Shown: positions 36,278 to 45,527 of the stretch, piece after piece
Layout: each line of letters starts with the position of its first letter
How positions within the stretch are numbered: the stretch's first letter is position 1
DNA from: an uncultured Clostridium sp.
GTDB taxonomy: Bacteria > Bacillota > Clostridia > Peptostreptococcales > Peptostreptococcaceae
DNA length: 64,000 nt
Reading direction: 5' to 3'
NCBI GenBank assembly: GCA_945871955.1
Contig: CAMBXR010000005.1
Span: 21,102 to 85,101 of the forward strand
Notes under the pieces: model-generated
Databases searched by the model: none
Told to the model about the DNA's origin: nothing
What the model saw: the letters and a program-made list of their open reading frames with translations, nothing else
Made by a program: the position numbers and the translations under genes

Positions 36278-37304
36278 TTATTTTTGATGTCCTACACTCA
36301 TATCCACATCAACTAAAGTAGCCACCATAACAGCTTTTATAGTATGCATTCTATTTTCTGCTTCATCAAACACTTTAGAATATTTAGATCTAAATACTTC
36401 ATCTGTAACTTCCATTTCTTTAAGCCCAAACTTTTCATATATTTCTTTTGCTACTTTAGTATTTAAATCATGGAAAGAAGGTAAACAGTGAAAAAATATA
36501 ACATCTTCATTTTGGGTTTTCTCAATCATTTTCATATTAACTTGATAATCCTTAAGTAATTTAATTCTTTCTTCGTATTGGTCTTCTTCCCCCATAGAAA
36601 CCCACACATCTGTATAAATAACATCTGCACCTTTTACATCATCTATATTCTCTGTTAAAGTTATACTACCCTTAGATTTTTCTGCTACTTCTCTCATTTC
36701 TTCAAGTAGTTCTTTATTTGGCCATAACTCTTTTGGTGCTAATGAAACAAAATTTATACCAAGTTTTGCACAACCAATCATTAAAGAGTTACCCATATTA
36801 TTTCTTGCATCTCCTACATATACAAACTTTATTTTATCAAAAGATTTATCAACATACTCTGTTACAGTTAGTAAATCAGCTAATATTTGAGTTGGATGAT
36901 AAGCATCAGTTAAACCATTCCATACGGGAACTCCAGAATATTTTGCCAAAATTTCTACTGTTTCTTGTTTATATCCCCTAAATTCTATACCATCATAAAA
37001 TTTACCAAGTACTTTTGCTGTATCTTCAATTGATTCTTTTTTCCCCATATGAGAATCTCCTGGTCCTATGAAAGTTGTATGTGCTCCTTCATCTGTAGCT
37101 GCTACTTCAAAAGAGCATCTAGTTCTTGTAGAGTTTTTTTCAAATATTAATGCAATATTTTTACCTTCTAATAAATTTCCTACTATACCTATTTTCTTTT
37201 TTTGTTTTTAGGTAACTAGATAGAGCTAAAAGATATTTTATTTCTTCCTTTGTAAAATCCTTTAAGGTTAAAAAGCTTCTTCCTTTTAAACTTATTTTAT
37301 TCAT
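36278..37304 (-). pseudogene. argF: Ornithine carbamoyltransferase, frameshifted
   Basis: The frame starts at ATG 37304 (MNKISLKGRSFLTLKDFTKE), reaches the A7 run (T run at plus 37197-37203), then shifts. With six A bases instead of seven the frame continues into [29 protein letters not shown] and the remaining enzyme, including the carbamoyl-phosphate motif [13 protein letters not shown], and FHCLPSFHD. The downstream part alone (from 37048) is 256 residues; the full protein would be about 340. The break could be a real mutation, a sequencing error in a homopolymer, or slippage that still gives some enzyme. A T-box leader precedes it, so biosynthetic or catabolic ArgF/ArcB function under arginine supply is expected if intact. 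Confidence 0.85.
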
Positions 37305-37344
37305 ATTAATACCCCTTTCAAATATAATGGCCTTTATAATAAAT

Positions 37345-37585
37345 AAAAAACGCCCCTTGGTATAAAACCAAGAGACGATATTTACCGTGTTACCACTCTA
37401 ATTGTTAAGATTTACTTAACCACTCAATACCTTAAGGCGGTTAAACCTACTATGCTACTCATTTCACATAATCTTCTCCAAAGTTCTTTTCAGTATAAAT
37501 TTAATTACTAGGCTTCCACCATTCCCAGCTCTCTATAAATTTTATTTATCCTACTCACTTCTTCATTGAATTTATCATATTTATT
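37345..37585 (-). promoter_or_regulatory. T-box riboswitch leader of the carbamoyltransferase gene
   Basis: Minus strand. The T-box sequence AGAGTGGTAACACGG (plus 37385-37399) precedes a terminator (CGTCTCTTGG / CCAAGGGGCG, 37351-37377, T run 37345-37350). The stem I apical parts AGAGAG and GGTGGAAGCC are also visible. The specifier-loop segment is GAAAAGAACTT (37481-37491); AGA (Arg, 37485-37487) fits the gene's role, although AAG (Lys) is in the neighbouring register. Uncharged tRNA binding would allow read-through. Confidence 0.9.
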
Positions 37586-37591
37586 ATAATA

Positions 37592-37620
37592 ATAGTATTA
37601 ATCTTATAATAATATGTCAA
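37592..37620 (-). promoter_or_regulatory. Sigma-A promoter of the T-box leader
   Basis: Consensus TTGACA (37615-37620) and TACTAT (37592-37597) with a 17-base spacer, which places the transcript start near 37585, just at the 5' end of the T-box leader. Confidence 0.65.
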
Positions 37621-37645
37621 CTACTTTTTATTTTAAATCTATAAA

Positions 37646-38521
37646 TTATTCATATATAGAATACTTTTCCCAAATTTTTTCTAAGTCATCAAAGTATTTT
37701 TTTATTTCTTCTTTTTCCTTCATACCTACAGATATGGCTAAAGCATTTGCCACAGTCATAGCAGGAACTAAAGAGTCTACAAAAGAAGCCATATTACTTT
37801 TTACTAGTAATGTATTATCAGATAAGCAAGCTACTGGTGCAAAATAACTATCTGTAATAGATATTATATGGGCACCTTTATTCTTAGCATAATCCACAAC
37901 TTGATATGACTTTTTAGAATATCTAGGGAAACTAAATACGATTACTACATCTTCTTCATTAATACGCACTATTTGTTCAAAAATATCTCCCATATCCATT
38001 CTTATAACATGTACATTATCTAATATTAAGTCTAAATAAAATCCTAAATACTGAGCAATTACATGAGAGCTTCTCATCCCTACAATGTATATTTTTTTCG
38101 CCTTTAATATTTCTTCTGATGCATTTTTAAATGCCTTTGGATCTATTTCATCTAAAGTTCCCCTAATATTATCAATGTCACTTTTTAGAACTTTGCTAAG
38201 TATTGTCGCATCATCAGAATAATCTTCATTTGACATTTCTACCCTTTGAACTGTAGTTAATTTATTTTTAATCAATTCTTGCAGCGCATCTTGTAACTTA
38301 GGATATCCTGAATATCCTAATGCATTGGCAAACCTAACCACAGTAGATTCACTAACTCCTACTGTTTCTCCAAGCTTACTTGCTGTCATAAACGCCACTT
38401 TATCATAATTTTTAATAATATACTGTGCTATAAGTTTTTGACCCTTACTCATTTTAGAGTAACGTGATTGTATAATTGAAATTAATTGTTTGCTATCATT
38501 TATATTATTTTTCAATTCCAT
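37646..38521 (-). CDS. MurR/RpiR family transcriptional regulator
   Basis: 291 residues. N-terminal RpiR-type helix-turn-helix (KLGETVGVSESTVVRFANALGYSGYPKLQDAL) and C-terminal SIS sugar-phosphate-binding domain (IYIVGMRSSHVIAQYL, VIVFSFPRYSKKS, GAHIISITDS). Family members sense phosphosugars, but no sugar gene lies nearby, so its ligand and targets are unknown. The gap upstream has a long-spaced inverted repeat AATATGAAATA / TATTTCATATT (38548-38558, 38618-38628) that may be an operator. Downstream of mnmM on the same strand. Confidence 0.88.
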   Translation of the reverse strand: MELKNNINDSKQLISIIQSRYSKMSKGQKLIAQYIIKNYDKVAFMTASKLGETVGVSESTVVRFANALGYSGYPKLQDALQELIKNKLTTVQRVEMSNEDYSDDATILSKVLKSDIDNIRGTLDEIDPKAFKNASEEILKAKKIYIVGMRSSHVIAQYLGFYLDLILDNVHVIRMDMGDIFEQIVRINEEDVVIVFSFPRYSKKSYQVVDYAKNKGAHIISITDSYFAPVACLSDNTLLVKSNMASFVDSLVPAMTVANALAISVGMKEKEEIKKYFDDLEKIWEKYSIYE

Positions 38522-38547
38522 AATATGCTCCTTTTTCTTCTGTGAAA

Positions 38548-38628
38548 AATATGAAATATGTATAAATTAAACATTTATAACTTGATTATATCATTGTTTA
38601 TATAAAGTTATAAACATTATTTCATATT
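38548..38628 (-). promoter_or_regulatory. Possible operator region upstream of the RpiR gene
   Basis: Inverted repeat AATATGAAATA and TATTTCATATT, 59 bases apart, with further TTATAA repeats between. Spacing and autoregulation are guesses. Confidence 0.3.
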
Positions 38629-38648
38629 TTGGATAGGCATTGTATTTT

Positions 38649-39224
38649 TTAACCTTTTTTCTCAATTAAAATAAGCTGAGGTGGATTATTAATTTGATTT
38701 GTAAATTGCATATGTAGCACATTAAATTCCTTTTGATCTAAGTTGTTTAAGTATTCACATATATAATCCTTCTCTTCCATTCCACCTTCATGACCAATAT
38801 ATGCTGCTATACTTATTACTCCATTTGGTTTTAGCAAATTTAAACTTTTTTTTATTGCTTGTAGTGTAGTATCTGGTTTAGTTATAACTACATGTTTTGC
38901 TCTAGGTAAATATCCTAAATTAAAAACTACACAAGCTACTTCTTCATCTACATATTTATCTAAGTTTTCATGACCATCAAGAATTAATTCTACTCTATCT
39001 GTCATATTATCTCTTTCTACTTTTTTTCTTGTAGATTTGATAGCTTCTTCTTGTACGTCAAAGGCATATACTTTTCCACCTTCTCCTACTAAATTACCTA
39101 AGTATACAGTATCATAACCATTTCCCATAGTAGCGTCAATTACCACATCACCCTTATTAACAACTTTTTCTAAGAATATTTTATTTACTTCAGTTATTTT
39201 ATTTATATATTTTGCTCTTAACAT
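38649..39224 (-). CDS. mnmM: tRNA methyltransferase MnmM (YtqB family)
   Basis: 191 residues, a small class I SAM methyltransferase of the rRNA_methylase/YtqB family. Motif I is VIDATMGNGYDTVYL, the acidic residue DVQEEA, and the family signature VVFNLGYLPRAKH is intact. In B. subtilis this enzyme completes mnm5s2U34 in tRNA. It starts 9 bases after the rluB stop, and the two RNA-modification genes probably share a transcript. Confidence 0.85.
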   Translation of the reverse strand: MLRAKYINKITEVNKIFLEKVVNKGDVVIDATMGNGYDTVYLGNLVGEGGKVYAFDVQEEAIKSTRKKVERDNMTDRVELILDGHENLDKYVDEEVACVVFNLGYLPRAKHVVITKPDTTLQAIKKSLNLLKPNGVISIAAYIGHEGGMEEKDYICEYLNNLDQKEFNVLHMQFTNQINNPPQLILIEKKG

Positions 39225-39233
39225 AATTCACCT

Positions 39234-39947
39234 CTAAATACTTTTTAAGTAATTTACTTCTTCATCTGTAAGGTATCTGTACTCCCCAATTTTGCAGTCA
39301 TTTAACGTAATTTTACCCATGGCAACTCTTTTTAACCTAAGTACTGGATGATTTATGGCTTTACACATTTTTCTTACTTGTCTGTTTTTACCTTCATATA
39401 TTTTTATTTCTAATTTAGAGATATCCTTATTTTTATCGTAGTATAAAACTTTAAGTTTTGCAGGAGCTGTTTTATAGTCTTCTATATATAAACCTGATTT
39501 AAAGTTTTTGATTTCTTCTTCAGTTAATTTACCTTTTACCATAGCAATATAAGTTTTATCAATTTCATGTTTTGGATGTGTTAACTTATATGTTAAATCT
39601 CCATCATTAGTAAGAAGTAGTAATCCACTTGTTTCATAATCTAGTCTTCCCACTGGAAATACTCTTTCATCTATATCACTTAGTAAATCTATTACACTTT
39701 TTCTATCAAATTGATCTTTAACTGTAGTTATATATCCTTCTGGTTTATTTAATAATAGGTATACATTTCTTTCATCTAAAGAAATTTTAACTCCATCAAC
39801 TTCCACTATATCCTTTTTCTCATCAACTTGGAAAGATAATTCTTCTATTATTTTTCCATTTACTTTTACTTTTTTATTTAAAATAAGTTCTTCAGCTTTT
39901 CTTCTAGATGCAACTCCACAAGAAGCTATATATTTATTAATTCTCAT
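39234..39947 (-). CDS. rluB: 23S rRNA pseudouridine synthase, RsuA/RluB/RluF family
   Basis: 237 residues from the ATG at 39947, which follows AAAGGAG by 5 bases; the longer frame from 40016 has no site and its extra residues do not match the family. An S4 domain (MRINKYIASCGVASRRKAEELI) precedes the catalytic domain with PVGRLDYETSGLLLLTNDGDL (Asp nucleophile) and KIYEGKNRQVRKM. RluB is the usual ortholog in Firmicutes, acting on 23S rRNA position 2605. Confidence 0.87.
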   Translation of the reverse strand: MRINKYIASCGVASRRKAEELILNKKVKVNGKIIEELSFQVDEKKDIVEVDGVKISLDERNVYLLLNKPEGYITTVKDQFDRKSVIDLLSDIDERVFPVGRLDYETSGLLLLTNDGDLTYKLTHPKHEIDKTYIAMVKGKLTEEEIKNFKSGLYIEDYKTAPAKLKVLYYDKNKDISKLEIKIYEGKNRQVRKMCKAINHPVLRLKRVAMGKITLNDCKIGEYRYLTDEEVNYLKSI

Positions 39948-40050
39948 AGTTACTCCTTTATTTCTATTAATTTTTTGTCCATAGTAAATACTAATATATG
40001 TGACAAATTTGTACAAGATATATTTTATTTATTATTTATATTTCCTTTAA

Positions 40051-40083
40051 AATAAAAAAATAAACTGCTAAAAGCAGTTTATT
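40051..40083 (-). terminator. Intrinsic terminator after lysA
   Basis: Stem AATAAACTGCT / AGCAGTTTATT with minus-strand T run, 20 bases beyond the lysA stop. Confidence 0.85.
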
Positions 40084-40105
40084 CACTGTAAAATAAATTT
40101 ATATT

Positions 40106-41401
40106 TTATAATTCTAATGAAAGTAAATCTTCATAACTTTGTCTTTTACAAACTAATTTATCTTCACCATTTTTCACAAATACAACAGGATTTTTAGGTA
40201 TTTTATTATAATTAGAGGCCATAGAGTGCCCATATGCTCCTGTAGAAGTAGTAATTAATATATCTCCACTTTCAATATCGAATATATTTGTATTTGATAT
40301 TAATATATCTCCACTTTCACAACATTTTCCCGCAATAGTTACTTTATGTGAAGTATCATTGTCATCCATTTTGTTTACGATAGCACATTCATAGCCTGCT
40401 TGATAAAGAGAAGGTCTTATATTGTCTGTCATACCTCCATCAACACTTACGTATGTTCTTACATCTTTAATTTCTTTTATTGAACCGATTGAGTATAAAG
40501 TACTTCCCGCATTTGCAACTAATGACCTTCCTGGCTCTAGTATTAAAGTTGGCATATTAATATTTAATTCTTTACATTTTTCATTGCATTTATTTATAAT
40601 TTCTATACAAAATTCTTTGATACTTTTTGGATTATCACTTTCAGTATAATAAACGCCTATGCCACCACCAAAATCTATCTCATTAATTTCAATATCGTAT
40701 TTATCTTTTAAGTCCTTAACTAAATTAAACATTACATCTACTTCTTCTTTATAAGGTTCTACTTCAAAAATTTGTGAACCTATATGAGCATGTATCCCTA
40801 TTAGTCTTATATTTTTATAATCTTTTAATTTTTCTACTGCCATATAAAAGTCACCATTTATTAGGGCGAATCCAAATTTAGAGTCTATTTGACCTGTTTT
40901 AATATATTTATGTGTATGAGCATCAATACCAGGAGTTATCCTAAAGTATATATCTTGTATTTTATTTTTCTCTTCACATAATTTTTCTAATATATCTAAT
41001 TCATAAAAATTATCAACTACAAAGATTCCTACACCTAAATCAACACCCATTTTTATTTCTTCAAATGTTTTATTATTTCCATGAAATAAAATTCTATCCA
41101 TAGGAAAATTAGCTTTATGTGCAGTATATAATTCTCCCCCAGATACTACATCAAGATATAACCCCTCTTCATTTATTAAATTACACATATATTTTGTCAA
41201 AAATGCCTTACCTGCATATGCAATTTTATTATTATTTTCCTCAACTTTAAAATATTTTTTATATTCTCTACAGTTTTGTCTAATTAACTCTTCATCAAAT
41301 ACATAAAGAGGTGTTTTGTATTTTTGGGCTAAATCAATTGTGTTAACTCCTCCTATGTATAATGTATTATCTATAATCCCCATTGTCCCATGAAGTTTCA
41401 T
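40106..41401 (-). CDS. lysA: Diaminopimelate decarboxylase
   Basis: 431 residues, fold-type III PLP enzyme. The PLP lysine is in IAYAGKAFL; the family marks DVVSGGELYTA, HIGSQIFEVEPY, IDFGGGIGVYY, EPGRSLVANAG and CCESGDIL are present. It makes L-lysine from meso-diaminopimelate. Downstream of lysC by 29 bases and under the same lysine riboswitch. Confidence 0.96.
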   Translation of the reverse strand: MKLHGTMGIIDNTLYIGGVNTIDLAQKYKTPLYVFDEELIRQNCREYKKYFKVEENNNKIAYAGKAFLTKYMCNLINEEGLYLDVVSGGELYTAHKANFPMDRILFHGNNKTFEEIKMGVDLGVGIFVVDNFYELDILEKLCEEKNKIQDIYFRITPGIDAHTHKYIKTGQIDSKFGFALINGDFYMAVEKLKDYKNIRLIGIHAHIGSQIFEVEPYKEEVDVMFNLVKDLKDKYDIEINEIDFGGGIGVYYTESDNPKSIKEFCIEIINKCNEKCKELNINMPTLILEPGRSLVANAGSTLYSIGSIKEIKDVRTYVSVDGGMTDNIRPSLYQAGYECAIVNKMDDNDTSHKVTIAGKCCESGDILISNTNIFDIESGDILITTSTGAYGHSMASNYNKIPKNPVVFVKNGEDKLVCKRQSYEDLLSLEL

Positions 41402-41430
41402 AATATCCTCCTTTTTTATGATTTTAAATT

Positions 41431-42627
41431 TTATATGTTGAATACTTTAGCTATTTCTCTTATGGCAACTTCCTTATCAGATGAACTAATTGCACATGTT
41501 ATTCTAATTTCTGATGTAGTAATTAATTTTACAACTATATTATTATCACTAAAAATTTTAAATACTTTTGATGCAACACCACTTGTATTTTTCATACCAA
41601 GCCCTACTAATGAAAACTTCGTAATATCCTCATCCACAATTATATTTTCATTAGACACAAAGTTTTGCACAATATTTTTACATTCCAATAAGTCATCCTT
41701 TGGTATGGTAAAAGATACATTTACTTTTCCATTTATAGGAGCAGTCTGACTAATCATATCTATACTCACTCCATCTATTGCCACTTTTTCAAATAATTTA
41801 GATACATCTTCTAATTTCATATCAACTATTGTTATTGCTGCATCCTCATCACAAGTTGCAAGGCCTGTTATAACTTTATCTTCTAATTTCACTTCTTTAC
41901 TCCCCCTTATATATGTTCCCTCTATATCGCTACAAGATAATCCTACATATAACTCAATATTATATTTTTGTGCTAGCTCTACACTTCTAGAGTGCATTAC
42001 TTGAGCACCTAAACTTGATAACTCTAACATTTCTTCATATTCTATTTCTTTTATTTTTTTAGCTTCACTATATTTTCTTGGATCTGTAAAATATATACCA
42101 TCTACATCTGTATAAATTTCACATTTTCCATCTAATTTTACGGCTAAGGCAACTGCTGACGTATCAGAACCACCTCTTCCTAAAGTAGTTATATCACCCT
42201 CGTCATTTAAACCTTGAAAACCTGTAACTATTACAATTTTATCATTATCTAGACTTTCTTTAATTTTGCTTACATCAATATCATCAATAGAAGACTTACC
42301 ATGTAGTCCACTTGTTTTTATATTTAACTGATATGCATTATAGCTTACAGCTTCACATCCTAGAGAATTTAAACTCATTGATAATAAAGATGCAGATATC
42401 ATCTCACCAGTAGACATAAGAACATCTAATTCTCTTTTATCTGGAGATTTACTTATATCTTTTGCTAAACTTATAAAGTCATCTGTTGTATCTCCCATAG
42501 CAGAAACAACTACAACAATTTTAGGATCTTTCTTTTTTCTTTCTATTAAATTATTTGCTATTAATTTAATTTTTTCTGTACTAGATACAGAACTTCCTCC
42601 ATATTTTTGTACAACTACTTTTCCCAC
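41431..42627 (-). CDS. lysC: Aspartokinase
   Basis: 398 residues. N-terminal kinase (VVVQKYGGSSVSS, VVVSAMGDTTDDF, TLGRGGSDTSAVAL) and C-terminal ACT domains (VDMISQTAPINGKVNVSFTI, SEIRITCAISSSD). Start is a GTG codon after AAGGGGTGG. The first enzyme of lysine, threonine and methionine synthesis; the lysine riboswitch and co-transcription with lysA mark it as the lysine-specific isoform. Confidence 0.96.
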   Translation of the reverse strand: MGKVVVQKYGGSSVSSTEKIKLIANNLIERKKKDPKIVVVVSAMGDTTDDFISLAKDISKSPDKRELDVLMSTGEMISASLLSMSLNSLGCEAVSYNAYQLNIKTSGLHGKSSIDDIDVSKIKESLDNDKIVIVTGFQGLNDEGDITTLGRGGSDTSAVALAVKLDGKCEIYTDVDGIYFTDPRKYSEAKKIKEIEYEEMLELSSLGAQVMHSRSVELAQKYNIELYVGLSCSDIEGTYIRGSKEVKLEDKVITGLATCDEDAAITIVDMKLEDVSKLFEKVAIDGVSIDMISQTAPINGKVNVSFTIPKDDLLECKNIVQNFVSNENIIVDEDITKFSLVGLGMKNTSGVASKVFKIFSDNNIVVKLITTSEIRITCAISSSDKEVAIREIAKVFNI

Positions 42628-42653
42628 TATACCACCCCTTAAATTATAAAAAT

Positions 42654-42876
42654 AAAACGCCCAAAGGTATACTTTGGGCGTTTATTAAAAAGCCATAGTA
42701 AACCTTGTAGCTCAACACTTATAAAAAGTGACAGCCTTATACATATTTTGTATAAGTCCAGAAACCTTATATGCCTATAAGATTTCTTCGGCTGCAATTC
42801 CTTTCCTTGTAAATCATTACTTGCCAGTCATTTACAAGTACTATTAAGTACAGCGCCTCTACCTTAGGTTTTTATT
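42654..42876 (-). promoter_or_regulatory. Lysine riboswitch (L-box)
   Basis: Minus strand. Conserved parts in order: AGGTAGAGGCGC, AGTA, GGCAAG, GGAAAGG, GCCGAAG, GGTTTCTGG, GGCTGTCACTT and GTTGAGCTAC. The aptamer (about 42697-42875) precedes a terminator (AAAACGCCCAAAG / CTTTGGGCGTTT, 42654-42684) that stops lysC-lysA transcription when lysine is plentiful. Confidence 0.95.
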
Positions 42877-42950
42877 AATAATATATTAGTATCATAACAC
42901 CTTGTAATCTGCAACAAATTTATAAAAACTATTTGTATAATAATAATATT

Positions 42951-43556
42951 TTATAAATAATTAAACAATTTATTCAAGGATGTATCCAAAAAACATATAT
43001 TATTATTTGAATTACATTTACTATACTTTTGTTCTTTTGAAGATATAAATATAACTTTTGGTACCATAAAAAATGGTATTGTAGAATTATAAATATCTTT
43101 ACTAAGATCATTATACTTTGAATTTATAGAATTTTCATCCCTATCTATTTCTATTAATACTTGCTTCCTTATTCTACTTGGGTTTATATATTCAATAAAA
43201 ATATCATAAGTTTTATCTCCTACTTTTGCATCTCTATAAAATCTTACTATATCATATCCTGCATTTTTTAATCTAATAGCAATTTCTGAACCTAATAACA
43301 TTTTTGTTAAATTTTCTCCCTTTGTAATAGTACTTCCATTTAGATAGTACACATAGGAGTTATCTTTAAAATTAGTATAGTTAATATTACAAGGAAATTT
43401 TCTCAAAGTATAATCATTACACATTTTTCTTAAAGTTCTTTTAAGGGATTTTTTGTTATTTCTCTTTTTATTACTAAATACTTTTCCCACTTGGTTTTCT
43501 GTAACACACCTTATTCTACTAACTAAATAAAGAATATCTTTTTCTAATCCCACCAT
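42951..43556 (-). CDS. Replication-relaxation-like / HTH protein of unknown role
   Basis: 201 residues from the ATG at 43556, which follows AAGGAG by 7 bases. The N-terminus looks like a winged helix (ILYLVSRIRCVTENQVGKVFSNKKRNNKKSLKRTLRKM) and the second half has an Asp...Glu-x-Asp pattern (KTYDIFIEY, VLIEIDRDENS) like a degenerate restriction-fold domain, as in Replic_Relax/MobC-type plasmid proteins. No plasmid or mobilisation gene is nearby. The assignment is tentative. Confidence 0.6.
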   Translation of the reverse strand: MVGLEKDILYLVSRIRCVTENQVGKVFSNKKRNNKKSLKRTLRKMCNDYTLRKFPCNINYTNFKDNSYVYYLNGSTITKGENLTKMLLGSEIAIRLKNAGYDIVRFYRDAKVGDKTYDIFIEYINPSRIRKQVLIEIDRDENSINSKYNDLSKDIYNSTIPFFMVPKVIFISSKEQKYSKCNSNNNICFLDTSLNKLFNYL

Positions 43557-43629
43557 AGTCAATCTCCTTGAAGCTATTTTTACCAAGTTGTACTATATTA
43601 TATTAAATATCCATAATAAAATTTACACA

Positions 43630-43668
43630 TAAAAAAAGAGAGATTAATATTTTCTCTCTTTTTTTACT
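43630..43668 (-). terminator. Intrinsic terminator of the 567-aa gene
   Basis: Stem AAAAAAGAGAGA / TTCTCTCTTTTTTT next to the stop at 43683. Confidence 0.85.
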
Positions 43669-43682
43669 ACACTATTTGATTT

Positions 43683-45386
43683 TTATTTATTATCTTTATC
43701 ATTATTATCTAAATTTGTATTATCTTGTGTATCTTCTTTAGAAGAATCTTCTTTTAATACTTCTTTACTTTTACCTATATTCTTATTATCAAATTCAGAT
43801 ATACTTATTATATTTGAATCAGTTTTTTCATAAGATATACTAACTTTATCACCAGACATAGTTAAAGGTAATTCACTAGATACTTTAGATGTACCTGTAA
43901 AAATTAATTCACTGTTATCTTTTAATGTGATATAGTAAGTTGTATTTCCACTTTTCACATCTTGATTTATTCTTGATACAGTTCCTTCTATATTTTCTAA
44001 ATCTTCTTCTTTAGTTATTTGTAAATCATTTCCCTCTGATTCTAAAATATCTTTGTAGTTTTTGTATGCATCTGATTTAGTTTCTCCCAGACCTATCACA
44101 TTATAGTCTTCTACTGATACAAAAGCCACCATTTTTACAAGTCCAGCTTTATCTTTTAAACCTAAAACATAAGTTGGCTTACCAAGAATATTATACATAA
44201 CTGGGAAAGTTGATTGATAATTTTTTTCTTGAACTTTTCCTTCTGCAGTAGACATGGCAGCCGTTTCTGTAGCTCCAGTTTGCATATATATTTTTGACTC
44301 TTTTGTTCTAGAGTCTACTAACATAAATCCTACTGTGGATTCATCTGATCCAGAAGAAGTAATTCCAGTATACCAATAAGATTTACCATCATTTCCATAA
44401 ACTAAAGAAGTTCCTTCAGATGGAAGAAGTACTCCCTCTTCTGATATTACTGAATTTAAAAAACCATTTACATATAATCCCCAGTTTCTAATTTGTTCAA
44501 CGACAAAGCTTTCAGGTTGTATTCTATCTACCCACTTAGGTGTATCTTCTATTGAATAAACATTTACTTCACCTGTTTGAGCATCTACTATAGCTGTTCC
44601 AACAGCATTAGCACCACCATATCCAATAGCATGTTCATATAAACTTACTACCCAGTATGGTTTTCCATTATCATCAATCTCAAAAGTAAATTCAGTTAAT
44701 CCATAATTTACTACACCACTTAAATAAATATGTCTGTGTAAGTCTTGTAAGAAATATGCTTCTTCTTGATATACTATTTTAATAGGTTTACCATCAAGAT
44801 TTTGTACTAATCTTACATCTTGCGGATTTGTTGCTGATACCATTATATATCCATTAGTACCACTTAAATTTGTTATCCACTTTACTATATCTCTATGTAC
44901 AAGAGGTGCTACCCAATATAATTCACCTTTAACACTTTGTATAGAATATTCACCTATTTTAGAAATACTTCCTATAGCAGGTATTTCACCAAGCTTTTTA
45001 TCGCCTAACTTCATGGCCATATCTTTGTCCACTATTCTTATTTTATCCACACTTACTGGGCTTACATCTTCAGTAAAAGCACTTTCTTCTACTTTGCCAA
45101 GTAAATTTCTGTAAGATCCTGCTCTAAATATTGGAGATGTTACAAAAAATGGTATAACAATAACTATTATTAATAACAATGCTGCAATTAAAAAGTTATT
45201 CTTTGCCATTTTAGATGTTTTTTCACCTCTATCCAACATCATATCAATTATTCCAGCTAAAACAAAGAATAGTATTAATGTACCAAAACCTGATGTAAAG
45301 TCCAGCCTTAACACTGGAAGCTTCACAAATGCATAAATAGCTACAATTACTAAAGCAATCCCATATGATTTAAATATTTTTTTCAT
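43683..45386 (-). CDS. Membrane-anchored extracytoplasmic protein, 567 aa
   Basis: Start at the ATG at 45386, after GAAAGGAG; an earlier ATG has poor spacing. Residues 1-110 hold three membrane segments, then a long extracytoplasmic region with repeated strand motifs (GKPYWVVSLYEHAIGYGG, GKSYWYTGITSSG, GKPTYVLGLKDKAG), suggesting repeated PepSY-like or beta domains. A final segment has ENIEGTVSRINQDVKSGNTTYYITL, OB-like. The tail is a low-complexity Asp/Asn/Lys stretch. No enzyme motif recognised. Ordinary envelope protein of Clostridia with unknown role. Confidence 0.75.
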   Translation of the reverse strand: MKKIFKSYGIALVIVAIYAFVKLPVLRLDFTSGFGTLILFFVLAGIIDMMLDRGEKTSKMAKNNFLIAALLLIIVIVIPFFVTSPIFRAGSYRNLLGKVEESAFTEDVSPVSVDKIRIVDKDMAMKLGDKKLGEIPAIGSISKIGEYSIQSVKGELYWVAPLVHRDIVKWITNLSGTNGYIMVSATNPQDVRLVQNLDGKPIKIVYQEEAYFLQDLHRHIYLSGVVNYGLTEFTFEIDDNGKPYWVVSLYEHAIGYGGANAVGTAIVDAQTGEVNVYSIEDTPKWVDRIQPESFVVEQIRNWGLYVNGFLNSVISEEGVLLPSEGTSLVYGNDGKSYWYTGITSSGSDESTVGFMLVDSRTKESKIYMQTGATETAAMSTAEGKVQEKNYQSTFPVMYNILGKPTYVLGLKDKAGLVKMVAFVSVEDYNVIGLGETKSDAYKNYKDILESEGNDLQITKEEDLENIEGTVSRINQDVKSGNTTYYITLKDNSELIFTGTSKVSSELPLTMSGDKVSISYEKTDSNIISISEFDNKNIGKSKEVLKEDSSKEDTQDNTNLDNNDKDNK

Positions 45387-45492
45387 TTTTCTCCTTTCAA
45401 TTACCTTCATCCTCAGTGTTATAACCTTTTATTAGTATTATAACCTTATTTTTACATTTTTAAAGTGGGTTTAATGAATAATATATACTATA

Positions 45493-45527
45493 AAAAAAAT
45501 TACCATAGTATTATATGGTAATTTTTA
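45493..45527 (-). terminator. Intrinsic terminator of the permuted-papain gene
   Basis: Stem AAAAATTACCATA / TATGGTAATTTTT overlapping the stop at 45525. Confidence 0.8.

Noticed and set aside
36278-37048. 256-residue frame taken as a complete gene
   Set aside because: It begins in the middle of ornithine carbamoyltransferase; the N-terminal part is upstream in another frame, split by one extra A in a run of seven.
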